DNA of 21,459 nt from JADLGF01 sp020849415 (GTDB lineage: Bacteria; Chloroflexota; Chloroflexia; Thermomicrobiales; UBA6265), in contig JAPXTJ010000053.1 in the NCBI GenBank assembly GCA_033812595.1, positions 1 through 21,459 on the forward strand, written 5' to 3'. Under the pieces are notes generated by a model. That model had not been told where the DNA came from, ran no database searches, and saw only the letters and a program-made list of their open reading frames with translations. Position numbers and translations under genes: made by a program. This document shows, one piece after another, positions 6,577 to 13,842 of the stretch (within the stretch, counting starts at the first letter, position 1; each line of letters starts with the position of its first letter).

Positions 6577-7632
6577 ATGGCGGAGCGATTCAGGGTTTCC
6601 GTGATTGGTGGTTCCGGGTACGCCGGTGGTGAACTGGTGCGGTTGTTGCTCGATCATCCCGGCGCCGAACTGGTTCAGGTGACGTCGGAGCGCAACGCCG
6701 GCAAGTTCGTGCGGTTGCTGCACCCGAACCTGCGCAAGCGGACCGATCTCAAGTTCACGGCCAGTGCCGATCTGGAGCCGGTCGATGTCCTCTTCTCGGC
6801 GCTGCCCCACGGCGTTTCGATGGGGAAGATGACCGAGCTGCGCCGGATTGCGCCGATCATCATCGATCTTAGTTCCGACTTCCGGCTCAGCAACCCGGCC
6901 GACTATCCCAGGTGGTATCAGCACGAGCACGAACTGCCGGAACTGCTCGGCCAGTTTGTCTATGGCATTCCGGAACTCCACCGTGAGGAGATGAAAACGG
7001 CGAATCTGATCGCGAGTGCCGGTTGCATGGCGACCACCACGATTCTCGGTCTGTGGCCGCTCTACAAGGCGGGTGTGGCTGATCTCTCGAAGCCGATCGT
7101 GAGCGAGGCGAAGACCGGCTCCTCCGGATCGGGCGGGTCGCCGGGGCTGGCCAGTCATCATCCGGAACGGGCGGCTGTGATGCGCAGCTTCAAGCCGACC
7201 GGTCACCGCCACACCGGCGAGATCATACAGGAGCTGACCTTTGATGGGCAGGCGCCGGAGGTTGCGTTTTCGGCGACGTCGTACGACGCGGTCCGGGGCA
7301 TTCTCGCCACGTCGCACGTTTATCTGAAGGAGCCGCTGGCCGACAAGGACCTCTGGAAGATCTATCGGGGCGCCTATGGCAACGAGCCGTTCGTCCGGAT
7401 CGTGAAGGAAGCGGCGGGGATTCACCGCTATCCGGAACCGAAGATTCTCTCCGGCAGCAACTACTGCGATGTCGGCTGGGAACGGGACGAACATTCGAAC
7501 CGGATCGTGGTGATGGCGGCGCTCGACAACCTGATGAAGGGCGCCTCCGGCCAGGCGGTCCAGGCCTTCAACATCCGCATGGGCTTCGACGAAACCCTGG
7601 GCCTCGGGTTCGCAGGATTGCATCCCATCTAG
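6577..7632 (+). CDS. lysY: LysW-aminoadipate/glutamate semialdehyde dehydrogenase (ArgC/LysY)
   Basis: This NADPH-dependent reductase of 351 residues turns the LysW-bound acyl phosphate into the semialdehyde. The N-terminal Rossmann motif is GGSGYAGGELVRLLL (about residues 11-25). The catalytic Cys is C150 in SAGCMATT, and the substrate-side HRHTGEI (H210, H212) and the GSSGSGGSP loop before it match the ArgC family. The start is ATG 6577, with GGGAG at 6565-6569. The family includes both classical ArgC and LysY. Context with lysW, lysZ and lysJ favours the carrier-bound substrate, and as the only copy in the window it may serve both branches. Length is normal for the family and no key residue is missing. 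Confidence 0.94.
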   Translation: MAERFRVSVIGGSGYAGGELVRLLLDHPGAELVQVTSERNAGKFVRLLHPNLRKRTDLKFTASADLEPVDVLFSALPHGVSMGKMTELRRIAPIIIDLSSDFRLSNPADYPRWYQHEHELPELLGQFVYGIPELHREEMKTANLIASAGCMATTTILGLWPLYKAGVADLSKPIVSEAKTGSSGSGGSPGLASHHPERAAVMRSFKPTGHRHTGEIIQELTFDGQAPEVAFSATSYDAVRGILATSHVYLKEPLADKDLWKIYRGAYGNEPFVRIVKEAAGIHRYPEPKILSGSNYCDVGWERDEHSNRIVVMAALDNLMKGASGQAVQAFNIRMGFDETLGLGFAGLHPI

Positions 7633-7637
7633 CGACG

Positions 7638-7724
7638 GGTTCCGGGTTCCTGGTTCCGAGTTCCGCGTCGAAATCCGTAGTCCTACGTCCGGCTTTCCGA
7701 ACCCGGAACCAGGAACGCGGAACC
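7638..7724. repeat. Post-stop palindromic repeat, copy C
   Basis: Inverted arms GGTTCCGGGTTCCTGGTTCC and GGAACCAGGAACGCGGAACC enclose about 45 bases that contain a smaller hairpin around GTAGTCCTAC. It begins 6 bases after the lysY stop, the same placement as the other two copies. The lysZ ribosome site GGAGGG (7737-7742) follows shortly after. Confidence 0.75.
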
Positions 7725-7750
7725 ATCCGCCCGACTGGAGGGCCGTAAGC

Positions 7751-8563
7751 ATGATCGTTATCAAGATTGGTGGTGGGGCGGCGATTGGCGCGGAGGCGTA
7801 CGCGCATTTCGCGGCCGATATTGCGGCGCTCGACACGCCGGCGGTGGTGATCCATGGCGGCAACGCCGAATTCAGCGCGCTCAGCACGAAGCTGGGGTTG
7901 CCGCCGCGGATGATCACCAATGACAAGGGGCGCGTCACTCGCTACACCGACAGCGACACGATCGACGCCATGCTCATGACCTACGCGGGCAAGGTGAACA
8001 AGCGGTTGGTCGGAGCCTTTCAGGCGGCGGGCGTGAATGCGGTTGGGCTGAGCGGGCTGGACGGACGGATCGCGGTCGGCCGTAGGAAGCCGGTGCTGCG
8101 CGGGTTGGAGGATGGCAAGCCGAAAGTGCTGCGGGACGATCATGCCGGGACGGTCGACACGTTCGACATCACCCTCGTGCGGCTCCTGCTCGATAACGGC
8201 TTCATGCCCCTGCTCACGCCACCGGCCATGGCCGAAGATGGCACGCCGATCAATGTCGATGGCGACAAGCTGGCGCTCGGCATTGCCGGCGAGCTCGGCG
8301 CCGAAGCGATGCTCTTCTTCTCCGATACGCCCGGCCTGCTGGCTGACCGCTACGATGAATCGACCCTGATCCGGACGATCGACGCCGGTAACGCCGAAGC
8401 GGCGCTGGACGCGGCGGCCGGTCGGATGAAAGTAAAGGTCGAATCGGCGCTGAAGGCGATCGAAGCGGGGGTGGGCAAGGTGGTCTTCTCGGACGGCCGC
8501 GTCGAACAGCCGGTGACGAAGGCGCTCGCTGGCGAGGGAACCACCATCCAGGTCGCGCGCTGA
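7751..8563 (+). CDS. lysZ: LysW-aminoadipate/glutamate kinase (LysZ, ArgB-like)
   Basis: This amino-acid kinase of 270 residues phosphorylates the side-chain carboxylate of LysW-bound aminoadipate or glutamate. Family marks are the N-terminal IVIKIGGG nucleotide/phosphate strand, the VIHGGNAE substrate loop, NAVGLSGLDGR, INVDGDKLA and the C-terminal GRMKVKVESALKAI (Lys in the ATP site). GLSGLDGRIAVGRRK and the HAGTVD segment match LysZ as I recall it from Thermus rather than classical acetylglutamate kinase. The start is ATG 7751, with GGAGGG at 7737-7742. It lies between lysY and lysJ. Length and motifs are complete. As the only copy here it could work in both branches. Confidence 0.93.
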   Translation: MIVIKIGGGAAIGAEAYAHFAADIAALDTPAVVIHGGNAEFSALSTKLGLPPRMITNDKGRVTRYTDSDTIDAMLMTYAGKVNKRLVGAFQAAGVNAVGLSGLDGRIAVGRRKPVLRGLEDGKPKVLRDDHAGTVDTFDITLVRLLLDNGFMPLLTPPAMAEDGTPINVDGDKLALGIAGELGAEAMLFFSDTPGLLADRYDESTLIRTIDAGNAEAALDAAAGRMKVKVESALKAIEAGVGKVVFSDGRVEQPVTKALAGEGTTIQVAR

Positions 8564-8602
8564 CGCGCTTACGTGTGATGACCTGCGTCGCCACCAATCC
8601 GC

Positions 8603-8745
8603 GTAGGGGAGGGTCTTGTGCTCTCCCGCCGGCCGCATGGCCGGCCACTCGTGACGCGGAATGGCGGTTTCACTGGGGAACCGGGCGGTGGCGAAAGGCG
8701 TTTGTCGCCTGCGGGCGACCGGGAGGGCACAAGACCCTCCCCTAC
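8603..8745. repeat. MITE-like element, copy 1
   Basis: About 143 bp bounded by 25-bp terminal inverted repeats: GTAGGGGAGGGTCTTGTG on the left and its complement CACAAGACCCTCCCCTAC on the right, with one mismatch further in. It contains no coding capacity. A second copy with the same ends and partly conserved interior lies at 10064-10208. It fills nearly all of the lysZ-lysJ gap and ends 17 bases before the lysJ ATG. Confidence 0.85.
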
Positions 8746-8762
8746 AGACACAAGCGGAAGGG

Positions 8763-9953
8763 ATGACGAGGGTGACGAACGATACGGGGCTTTCGCTGGC
8801 GGAGATCCAGCAACTGGAACATGACCATTCCCTGCCGTTGTACGCCAAGCGTGAGATCGCGCTGGTGCGGGGCGAGGGGGCGTACCTGTTCGATTCGGAC
8901 GGTCGGCGCTACCTCGATGCGATGAGCAATTACGGTGTGGCGGTACTTGGGCACGCCGACGCCGAGTTCGCCGCCGCGCTGAGCGATCAGTTGCAGACGC
9001 TGACCACCGGCCACCAGAGCTTCTACAACGACCAGCGGGCGGCGCTGCTTCAGGCGATCGCGACGATCGCGCCGGCGGGTGTGCAGCGGGCGTTCCTGAG
9101 CAACTCCGGCGCGGAAGCGATCGAGGCGGCGCTGAAGTTCGCGCGCGCCACCACCGGTCGGCCGAAGGTGGTGGCGGCCAAGCGGGGCTACCACGGCCGG
9201 ACGATGGGTGCGCTCTCAGCTACTGCCGATCCGAAGTACCGCAAGGCCTTCGAGCCGCTGCCGATCCCGGCCACCCACGTTTCGTACAACGATCTCGACG
9301 CGTTGGAAGCGGCGGTCGATGAGGAGACCGCCGCGATCATCCTCGAACCGGTGCAGGGCGAAGCCGGTATTTACCCGGCGACAGCCGAGTATCTTCAGGG
9401 CGCGCGCGAGATTGCGACCGCGAAGGGCGCGTTGCTGATTGCGGACGAAATTCAGTCTGGTTTCCGGACCGGTGTTCCCTTCTTCATCGTCGGGCAGGGG
9501 GTCACGCCCGATATCATCGCGACGGCCAAGGCGCTCGCCAACGGTTTCCCGATCGGCCTGACGCTGACCACCGAAGCCATCTCCGAGGCGATGCCGGGCG
9601 GCGCCCACGGCACGACCTTTGGCGGCAATCCGCTCGCCTGCCGGGCGGCCCTGGTGACGCTGAACGCGCTGGAATCGCGCGGACTCTACGGGCAAGCCGA
9701 AACGATCGGCAACGAGATCATGAGCCGGATCGAGGCGCTCGATCACCCGAAGGTGCGCCAGGTGCGCGGCCAGGGATTGATGATCGGGCTCGAAATCAAG
9801 GAGCGCGTCACCCCGACGCTGCGCGGCTTGCAGGAGAAGGGTGTGCTGGCGCTGCCGGCGAGCAGCACCGCGTTGCGCTTCCTGCCGCCGATGATCTGGG
9901 GCACCGAGCAGGTCGACGAACTACTGTCGGCGCTCGAGGTGGTGCTCGGTTAA
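8763..9953 (+). CDS. lysJ: LysW-lysine/ornithine aminotransferase (LysJ/ArgD)
   Basis: This class-III PLP aminotransferase of 396 residues aminates the LysW-bound semialdehyde, using glutamate, to give LysW-lysine or LysW-ornithine. It shows the N-terminal GAYLFDSDGRRYLDAMSNYGV, SGAEAIEAALKFAR (PLP phosphate), GYHGRTMGALSAT, EPVQGEAGI, the PLP-contacting IADEIQSGF and the PLP Lys in ATAKALANGFP (K256), then HGTTFGGNPLACRAAL. The conserved protein begins after 8763. The frame is open further back, but only through the MITE-like repeat, so upstream starts are rejected. The purine run GGAAGGG (8756-8762) abuts ATG 8763, so GTG 8772 at a 9-base spacing may be the real start. It is the last pathway gene in the window. 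Confidence 0.93.
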   Translation: MTRVTNDTGLSLAEIQQLEHDHSLPLYAKREIALVRGEGAYLFDSDGRRYLDAMSNYGVAVLGHADAEFAAALSDQLQTLTTGHQSFYNDQRAALLQAIATIAPAGVQRAFLSNSGAEAIEAALKFARATTGRPKVVAAKRGYHGRTMGALSATADPKYRKAFEPLPIPATHVSYNDLDALEAAVDEETAAIILEPVQGEAGIYPATAEYLQGAREIATAKGALLIADEIQSGFRTGVPFFIVGQGVTPDIIATAKALANGFPIGLTLTTEAISEAMPGGAHGTTFGGNPLACRAALVTLNALESRGLYGQAETIGNEIMSRIEALDHPKVRQVRGQGLMIGLEIKERVTPTLRGLQEKGVLALPASSTALRFLPPMIWGTEQVDELLSALEVVLG

Positions 9954-10255
9954 GGGTACGCGGGGCTGCGCCGCCGTTGCCCACGACTGATTACAATGCA
10001 TGAACAGGGTGCGGGTGGACCTTCGTGTCCGCCCGCGTTCGTTGTCCAGGATCGTTCAAATCGTGTAGGGGAGGGTCTTGTGCCCTCCCGCCGGCCGAAA
10101 GGCCGGCCACTCGTCGCGGCGCAGCGGGTTGTCCATTGGAAGCGTGGTTGCGACGGACCGCGCTTGTCGCCTGCGGGCGACCGGGAGGGCACAAGACCCT
10201 CCCCTACAGACAATCCATCGGCAATACGGGACATCGTGCAAGTAGATAAGGCTTG
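9954..10255. other. Intergenic region lysJ to MutS-like gene
   Basis: About 300 bases without a gene. Nearly half is the second MITE-like element (10064-10208). A TACAAT hexamer at 9992-9997 has no -35 at proper spacing. I see no clear terminator after lysJ and no firm promoter for the next gene. Confidence 0.5.
10064..10208. repeat. MITE-like element, copy 2
   Basis: About 145 bp with perfect terminal inverted repeats (TGTAGGGGAGGGTCTTGTGC on the left; complement ending CCCTCCCCTACA on the right). Next to the left end is a small internal hairpin, GGCCGAAAGGCC. The ends and the adjacent GCCTGCGGGCGACC segment are shared with copy 1 at 8603-8745, while the middle differs. No transposase is nearby. 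Confidence 0.85.
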
Positions 10256-12157
10256 ATGGCGAATCCAGAGAATACCTCCGACGTTCCTCCGATTCTGGCG
10301 CAGCGGAAGGCGCTGTTGCAGGAGCGGACGCGTGAGTTCCTCGAACTCACCGCGAGCTGGAACGGGGTCGGCAATCTGCGGCTGATCGCCTTCCTGGTTT
10401 CGGCGGCGCTCGGATTCTGGTGGTGGGTCGGCGAGAACGCGATCGCCGGGTACCTGGCGGTTCCCTTCGCGCTGGCGTTCCTGGTGCTGGTCGTGCGGCA
10501 CCGGCGGATCAGCCGGAAGCGGCAGGTCGCGGCGTTGTTGACGACTCGCGTGCAGGAAGATGTCTGGCGGCTGGAACGCGACTGGGAGCGGCTGCCGCTT
10601 CGCCACGAGGTCGAACCCGACCCCGACCACCCCTATGCCGCCGATCTTGATCTCTTCGGGCGCGGCTCCCTGATGCACCTGCTCGATACCGCCGTCACGC
10701 CGATCGGCCGGCGGACGCTGGGCGACTGGCTTTTGCAGCCGGCCTCGCTCGATGAGGTCAACGATCGGCAGACGGCGGTGCGCGAACTGGCCCGGCTCGA
10801 CGATCTGCGCGACCGCATGGCAGTGGAAACCCAGATCGCCGGCGCCGGCAAGCAGGATCCGGCCGCGTTCATCGAGTGGGCCGAGGGCAAACCGTGGTTG
10901 GCGAACAACCTGGCTATCCGCTGGAGCGCGGTGGTGCTGCCGGCGCTGTTGTTCGCGCTGGCGCTGCTGCACGTGCTGGGGACGGTCGGCTGGCCGTTCT
11001 GGTTGCTTCCGCTGGCGGCGAATCTGCTCATTGCCACCGCGGTTTCGGGACAATCGCAGCCGCCGATCGAACGGGCCGGTTCACAGCGGCACTCACTGCG
11101 CGGCTACGCGGCGCTGCTCGATCTACTGGAGAACGGTTCGTTTCAATCCGCCAAGCTGAACCGGCTGCGCGAGGACGTTCGAGTGGCCGGCAAAGCGCCG
11201 GGCGACGCGCTCAACGAACTGGCGGGCATCACCCGTTGGTGGATGCCGCGCGGATCGCTCGCCTACCTGCCGGCGCAGGCGTTTCTTGGCTGGGACCTCA
11301 ACTACCTGGCGCGGCTGGAACGGTGGCAGCGCACGGCCGGGCCGTCCGTCAGTGGTTGGCTCGAGGCGGCCGGTGAACTCGAATCGCTTTCGGCGCTGGC
11401 GGCGCTTGCCGCCGATCATCCCGAGTGGGTTTTTCCGAACCTCGTTCCGGAGGCGGACCGGTTCCAGGCTGATGCGATCGGACACCCGCTGCTGCCGGAC
11501 GACCAGCGGGTCACCAACGATCTCACGGTCGGTCCGGCCGGCAGCTTCCTGCTCGTGACCGGCTCGAACATGTCGGGCAAGAGCACGCTGCTCCGCTCGA
11601 TCGGGATCAACATCGTGCTGGCGCAGGCGGGCGGTCCGGTTTGCGGCGACCGCCTGACGCTGCCGCCGACGCAGCTCTGGACGAGTGTCCGCGTGCAGGA
11701 TTCGTTGCGGGAAGGAGTGTCGTTCTTCATGGCGGAATTGCTCCGCCTGAAGCAGATCGTCGATGCCGCCAACGCCCGCACGCCAGACGAGCCGCCGGTC
11801 TTCTTCATCCTCGATGAAATGCTGCAAGGGACGAACACGGCCGAGCGGCAGATCGCGGCGCGGCGGATCGTGCGCCATCTGGTCGATCGCGGCAACCTCG
11901 GCGCGGTTTCGACCCACGATCTGACGCTCGCGGATGGTCCTGAACTCGGCCAGATCGCCGTGCCGATTCACCTCACCGAAACGGTGCGCGAAACGGACGA
12001 CGGTCCCGCCATGGTGTTCGATTACAAGCTGCGCGAAGGGATCGCCCGTTCGACCAACGCGCTCAAACTGATGGACGTGGTCGGTTTCGATTTCGGCGAC
12101 GGTGAGGCCCCGGCACTCCGCATCGAGCGGGAGATTCAGGCCTCGCAGGCGGACTGA
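10256..12157 (+). CDS. Membrane-anchored MutS-family ATPase
   Basis: This 633-residue protein has a C-terminal MutS ATPase domain: Walker A GSNMSGKST (about 436-444), Walker B FFILDEMLQGTN (D520, E521) and STHD (about 557-560). Unlike MutS1 it lacks the DNA-mismatch-binding N-terminal domain. It has two pairs of hydrophobic helices instead: about 41-58 and 63-80, then about 223-242 and 246-264. A MutS III-like core lies between them and the ATPase (LDLFGRGSLMHLLDTAVTPIGRR, near 130). Proteins of this build are usually named only as MutS-domain ATPases, with no assigned role, so a function in DNA repair should not be assumed. The start is ATG 10256 (weak AAGG before it), preferred over TTG 10253. 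Its 3' end overlaps the convergent minus-strand gene by 22 bases. Confidence 0.85.
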   Translation: MANPENTSDVPPILAQRKALLQERTREFLELTASWNGVGNLRLIAFLVSAALGFWWWVGENAIAGYLAVPFALAFLVLVVRHRRISRKRQVAALLTTRVQEDVWRLERDWERLPLRHEVEPDPDHPYAADLDLFGRGSLMHLLDTAVTPIGRRTLGDWLLQPASLDEVNDRQTAVRELARLDDLRDRMAVETQIAGAGKQDPAAFIEWAEGKPWLANNLAIRWSAVVLPALLFALALLHVLGTVGWPFWLLPLAANLLIATAVSGQSQPPIERAGSQRHSLRGYAALLDLLENGSFQSAKLNRLREDVRVAGKAPGDALNELAGITRWWMPRGSLAYLPAQAFLGWDLNYLARLERWQRTAGPSVSGWLEAAGELESLSALAALAADHPEWVFPNLVPEADRFQADAIGHPLLPDDQRVTNDLTVGPAGSFLLVTGSNMSGKSTLLRSIGINIVLAQAGGPVCGDRLTLPPTQLWTSVRVQDSLREGVSFFMAELLRLKQIVDAANARTPDEPPVFFILDEMLQGTNTAERQIAARRIVRHLVDRGNLGAVSTHDLTLADGPELGQIAVPIHLTETVRETDDGPAMVFDYKLREGIARSTNALKLMDVVGFDFGDGEAPALRIEREIQASQAD

Positions 12158-13059
12158 TCGGGAAGCAGCGGTTTCAGCAGCACGCCGAAGAGCTCCGGCT
12201 CAGCTTCGGCGCCGGCGTCGATCCAGGGCGACATCATGTTGCCCACCTGCGCGACGTCGATCACCATCTCCAGCTCCGGTCCGGCGAGCTCGTGACACGC
12301 GGCGGGGGGAATGCCTTCGGCCGGCTCATCCGGGCCGGCCAGTTCCGCGAGCGACGTGGCGAGGGGCCAAACCAGCGGCTCCTGCTCGATCTGCGGAATC
12401 TCCGAAGCGGTCGCGAACGGATTGGTTGTGCGATAGACCATTAGTTGCACTCGATCGGGGTCGATCGAATGCTCCGATACCACGATCTCTCCCGGGTCAA
12501 CGGTGGCCGTCCAGCCGATCAACTGCGAAACGATCGCCCGGAGCGCGAGGAACGCCTCCCAGGTCGGCTCATCCCATTCCGTCGGCGGATCGGTGAGGAT
12601 CATCAGTCCGGTCGCGCTCGATGTGACCAGCTCCTCGCCGTCGAAGAAGGTGATGACGGTGGTGGGCGCGTCGGCGAGTTGCATCGAGGCGGCGATTTCG
12701 CGGGGCTGATCGAGGCCGGCGCTGCGAGCGGCGGCCATCACCGCCTGCACCCCCTCCGGGCTGATGCGGGTGAGGGTGAGATTCGGCAGGGCCGGCGGCG
12801 GGAAGATCGCCAGTTGCGGCCCGAGCGCGTAGATCGACCCGTCATCGAAAAGCGAGAACTCCGGCACCGACACCAGCGCGAAACCGGCCTGCTGGGAATT
12901 GATCGTGTGGACACGGATCAGCAGTTGCGGTTCCGCTGCGGTCGAAGGGGTCGCCTCGGGGGAATCCTGGGCCTTGATCAGATTGCGCATCACGGTCACC
13001 CCGGCGGCGACGACGAGGCCGGATGCGAAGACCCGGCGGGTGACTGGACGAAACGACAT
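12136..13059 (-). CDS. Hypothetical secreted protein with Tat-type signal
   Basis: This 307-residue protein of unknown function begins with a twin-arginine signal: TRRVFAS (R8, R9) followed by the hydrophobic SGLVVAAGVTV, so export of a folded protein is likely. The rest has no motif I recognise. It contains repeated acidic/Pro segments and a likely mixed alpha/beta body (for example LLIRVHTINSQQAG and TTVITFFDGEELV). The start is placed at the ATG whose first base is 13059, preceded on the minus strand by GAAGGAG; the frame extends to 13116 but without a ribosome site. The 3' end overlaps the MutS-like gene by 22 bases, tail to tail. A GC-rich hairpin (13104-13134) separates it from the upstream small membrane protein gene. 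Function cannot be assigned. Confidence 0.75.
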   Translation of the reverse strand: MSFRPVTRRVFASGLVVAAGVTVMRNLIKAQDSPEATPSTAAEPQLLIRVHTINSQQAGFALVSVPEFSLFDDGSIYALGPQLAIFPPPALPNLTLTRISPEGVQAVMAAARSAGLDQPREIAASMQLADAPTTVITFFDGEELVTSSATGLMILTDPPTEWDEPTWEAFLALRAIVSQLIGWTATVDPGEIVVSEHSIDPDRVQLMVYRTTNPFATASEIPQIEQEPLVWPLATSLAELAGPDEPAEGIPPAACHELAGPELEMVIDVAQVGNMMSPWIDAGAEAEPELFGVLLKPLLPDQSACEA

Positions 13060-13103
13060 CGGTGAGACTCCTTCGACAAGCTGTTCCTGTCTCTGGAAAC
13101 GGA

Positions 13104-13134
13104 TGACGCCGCCCATCGGTTTCGGGCGGCGTCA
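13104..13134 (-). terminator. Strong hairpin downstream of the 66-residue membrane protein gene
   Basis: TGACGCCGCCC pairs perfectly with GGGCGGCGTCA (11 bp) around a 9-base loop. There is no clear T-run on either side, so it may act as a weak terminator for minus-strand transcription or as an RNA-stabilising element in the leader of the next gene. Confidence 0.55.
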
Positions 13135-13152
13135 CTCAGGTCACATTGATTA

Positions 13153-13172
13153 TCGGCAAACCGACCGGTTTA
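13153..13172. other. 20-bp near-perfect palindrome over the stop of the 66-residue gene
   Basis: On the minus strand it reads GGTAAACCGGTCGGTTTGCC, symmetric apart from its centre and one outer base pair. It includes the TAA stop of the small membrane protein gene. It could be a hairpin or a regulator operator for the Tat-signal gene downstream. The sequence alone does not decide. Confidence 0.4.
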
Positions 13173-13370
13173 CCAGGGCGGGTTCGACTGGCTGATCATC
13201 AGGCTGTCGACGCCAAGGGCCGCCGCTGCCAGCGTCACCACCAGGCCCGCGAACACCACGACACCCCCGAGAAAGAAGATCGTGAACACGACGTTCAGTT
13301 TTTTCAGCTGCGACAGAATCATCACCGTCGCAACGAGGGTGATGACTCCCAGAACGAGTTCGAAACTCAT
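13170..13370 (-). CDS. Small hypothetical membrane protein, two helices
   Basis: The 66-residue protein has two clear hydrophobic segments, about residues 4-20 (ELVLGVITLVATVMILS) and 28-50 (VVFTIFFLGGVVVFAGLVVTLAA), separated by the basic QLKKLN turn. This predicts a hairpin in the cytoplasmic membrane with the basic loop inside. There is no recognised domain. The start is the ATG ending at 13370, with GAGGAG about 10 bases upstream on the minus strand. It lies 121 bases after the YggT gene on the same strand, so the two may share a transcript, although a hairpin (13457-13475) lies between them. Hydrophobic small genes in high-GC DNA can be false, but the ribosome site and position support it. 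Confidence 0.65.
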   Translation of the reverse strand: MSFELVLGVITLVATVMILSQLKKLNVVFTIFFLGGVVVFAGLVVTLAAAALGVDSLMISQSNPPW

Positions 13371-13456
13371 GGCGATAGCGCTCCTCGATGCCCCAACCGG
13401 CCCTGTCCCGGCGTGCTGGGCATGGCTCCCCGACAGACTCCCTGTATCCTACCGCG

Positions 13457-13475
13457 CCGGCGCGCTGCGCGCCGG
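13457..13475. other. GC hairpin between the YggT gene and the small membrane protein gene
   Basis: CCGGCGCG / CGCGCCGG with a CTG loop, a perfect 8-bp stem. It has no T-run on the minus strand, so it is terminator-like only by position. Confidence 0.45.
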
Positions 13476-13491
13476 GCGTTCATGCCCAAGA

Positions 13492-13749
13492 TCAGCCGAT
13501 AGCCTGCGTGATCAGCTGACCGATCAGGCGGATCAGCAACAGCGCCACGATCGGCGAGAGATCGAACATGCCGAGCGACGGCATCACCTGCCGGATCGGC
13601 GCGATGATCGGCTCGGTGACATCGCGCAGCACCCGGCCGACCGGCGTTTGCATGCCGGGATCGAACCAGGAGAGAAGCGCCCGCCCGATGATCAAGATGG
13701 TGAACACGTTGACGACCAGGTTGACCAGGGAGATGACTTCTGACGACAT
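13492..13749 (-). CDS. yggT: YggT family membrane protein
   Basis: This 85-residue protein has a hydrophobic helix at about 5-25, the conserved LLSWFDPG region, and then TEPIIAPIRQVMPSLGMFDLSPIVALLLI, the YggT family core (PIRxxxPxxGxxDLSPIVALL), ending in a second helix. Family members are small membrane proteins found near cell-division and septum genes in many bacteria; the molecular role is not well defined. Only one YggT unit is present, which is usual outside proteobacteria, where two units are common. The start is ATG (first base 13749), with GAGGG just upstream on the minus strand and a plausible promoter at 13803-13832. It is not next to division genes here. Confidence 0.88.
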   Translation of the reverse strand: MSSEVISLVNLVVNVFTILIIGRALLSWFDPGMQTPVGRVLRDVTEPIIAPIRQVMPSLGMFDLSPIVALLLIRLIGQLITQAIG

Positions 13750-13802
13750 GCAGGCCCTCGAAATGTGGCGACGAATCCGAACGATTCACGCGGGTTCAGA
13801 TC

Positions 13803-13832
13803 AGTATAGCGGGCGTTCGCCACGGAATTGAA
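13803..13832 (-). promoter_or_regulatory. Promoter for the YggT gene
   Basis: On the minus strand, TTCAAT (13832-13827) is followed after 18 bases by TATACT (13808-13803), a good -10. It sits between the amidase stop and the YggT start, so the YggT gene can be transcribed separately from the amidase gene. Confidence 0.55.
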
Positions 13833-13842
13833 CGGGCATTGA

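Noticed and set aside
786..7724. CRISPR array from the recurring short repeats
   Set aside because: The repeats are dispersed, palindromic throughout and lack regular spacers; no cas genes are near.
5710..7938. 742-codon open frame on the minus strand antisense to lysX and lysY
   Set aside because: It lies opposite two well-supported genes, its translation is Arg/His-rich without motifs, and such frames are common opposite high-GC genes.
8661..8762. ATG 8661 as start of lysJ
   Set aside because: It lies inside the MITE-like element and would add residues absent from class-III aminotransferases.
9977..9997. Promoter TTGCCC ... TACAAT after lysJ
   Set aside because: The spacer is only 9 bases, far from the 16-18 needed, and no other -35 fits.
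8603..10208. Composite transposon carrying lysJ between the two MITE-like copies
   Set aside because: No transposase is present, the copies have divergent centres, and lysJ fits the pathway order without a gap.
10256..12157. Mismatch repair MutS or MutS2
   Set aside because: It lacks the mismatch-binding N-terminal domain of MutS and the Smr domain of MutS2 and has membrane helices instead.
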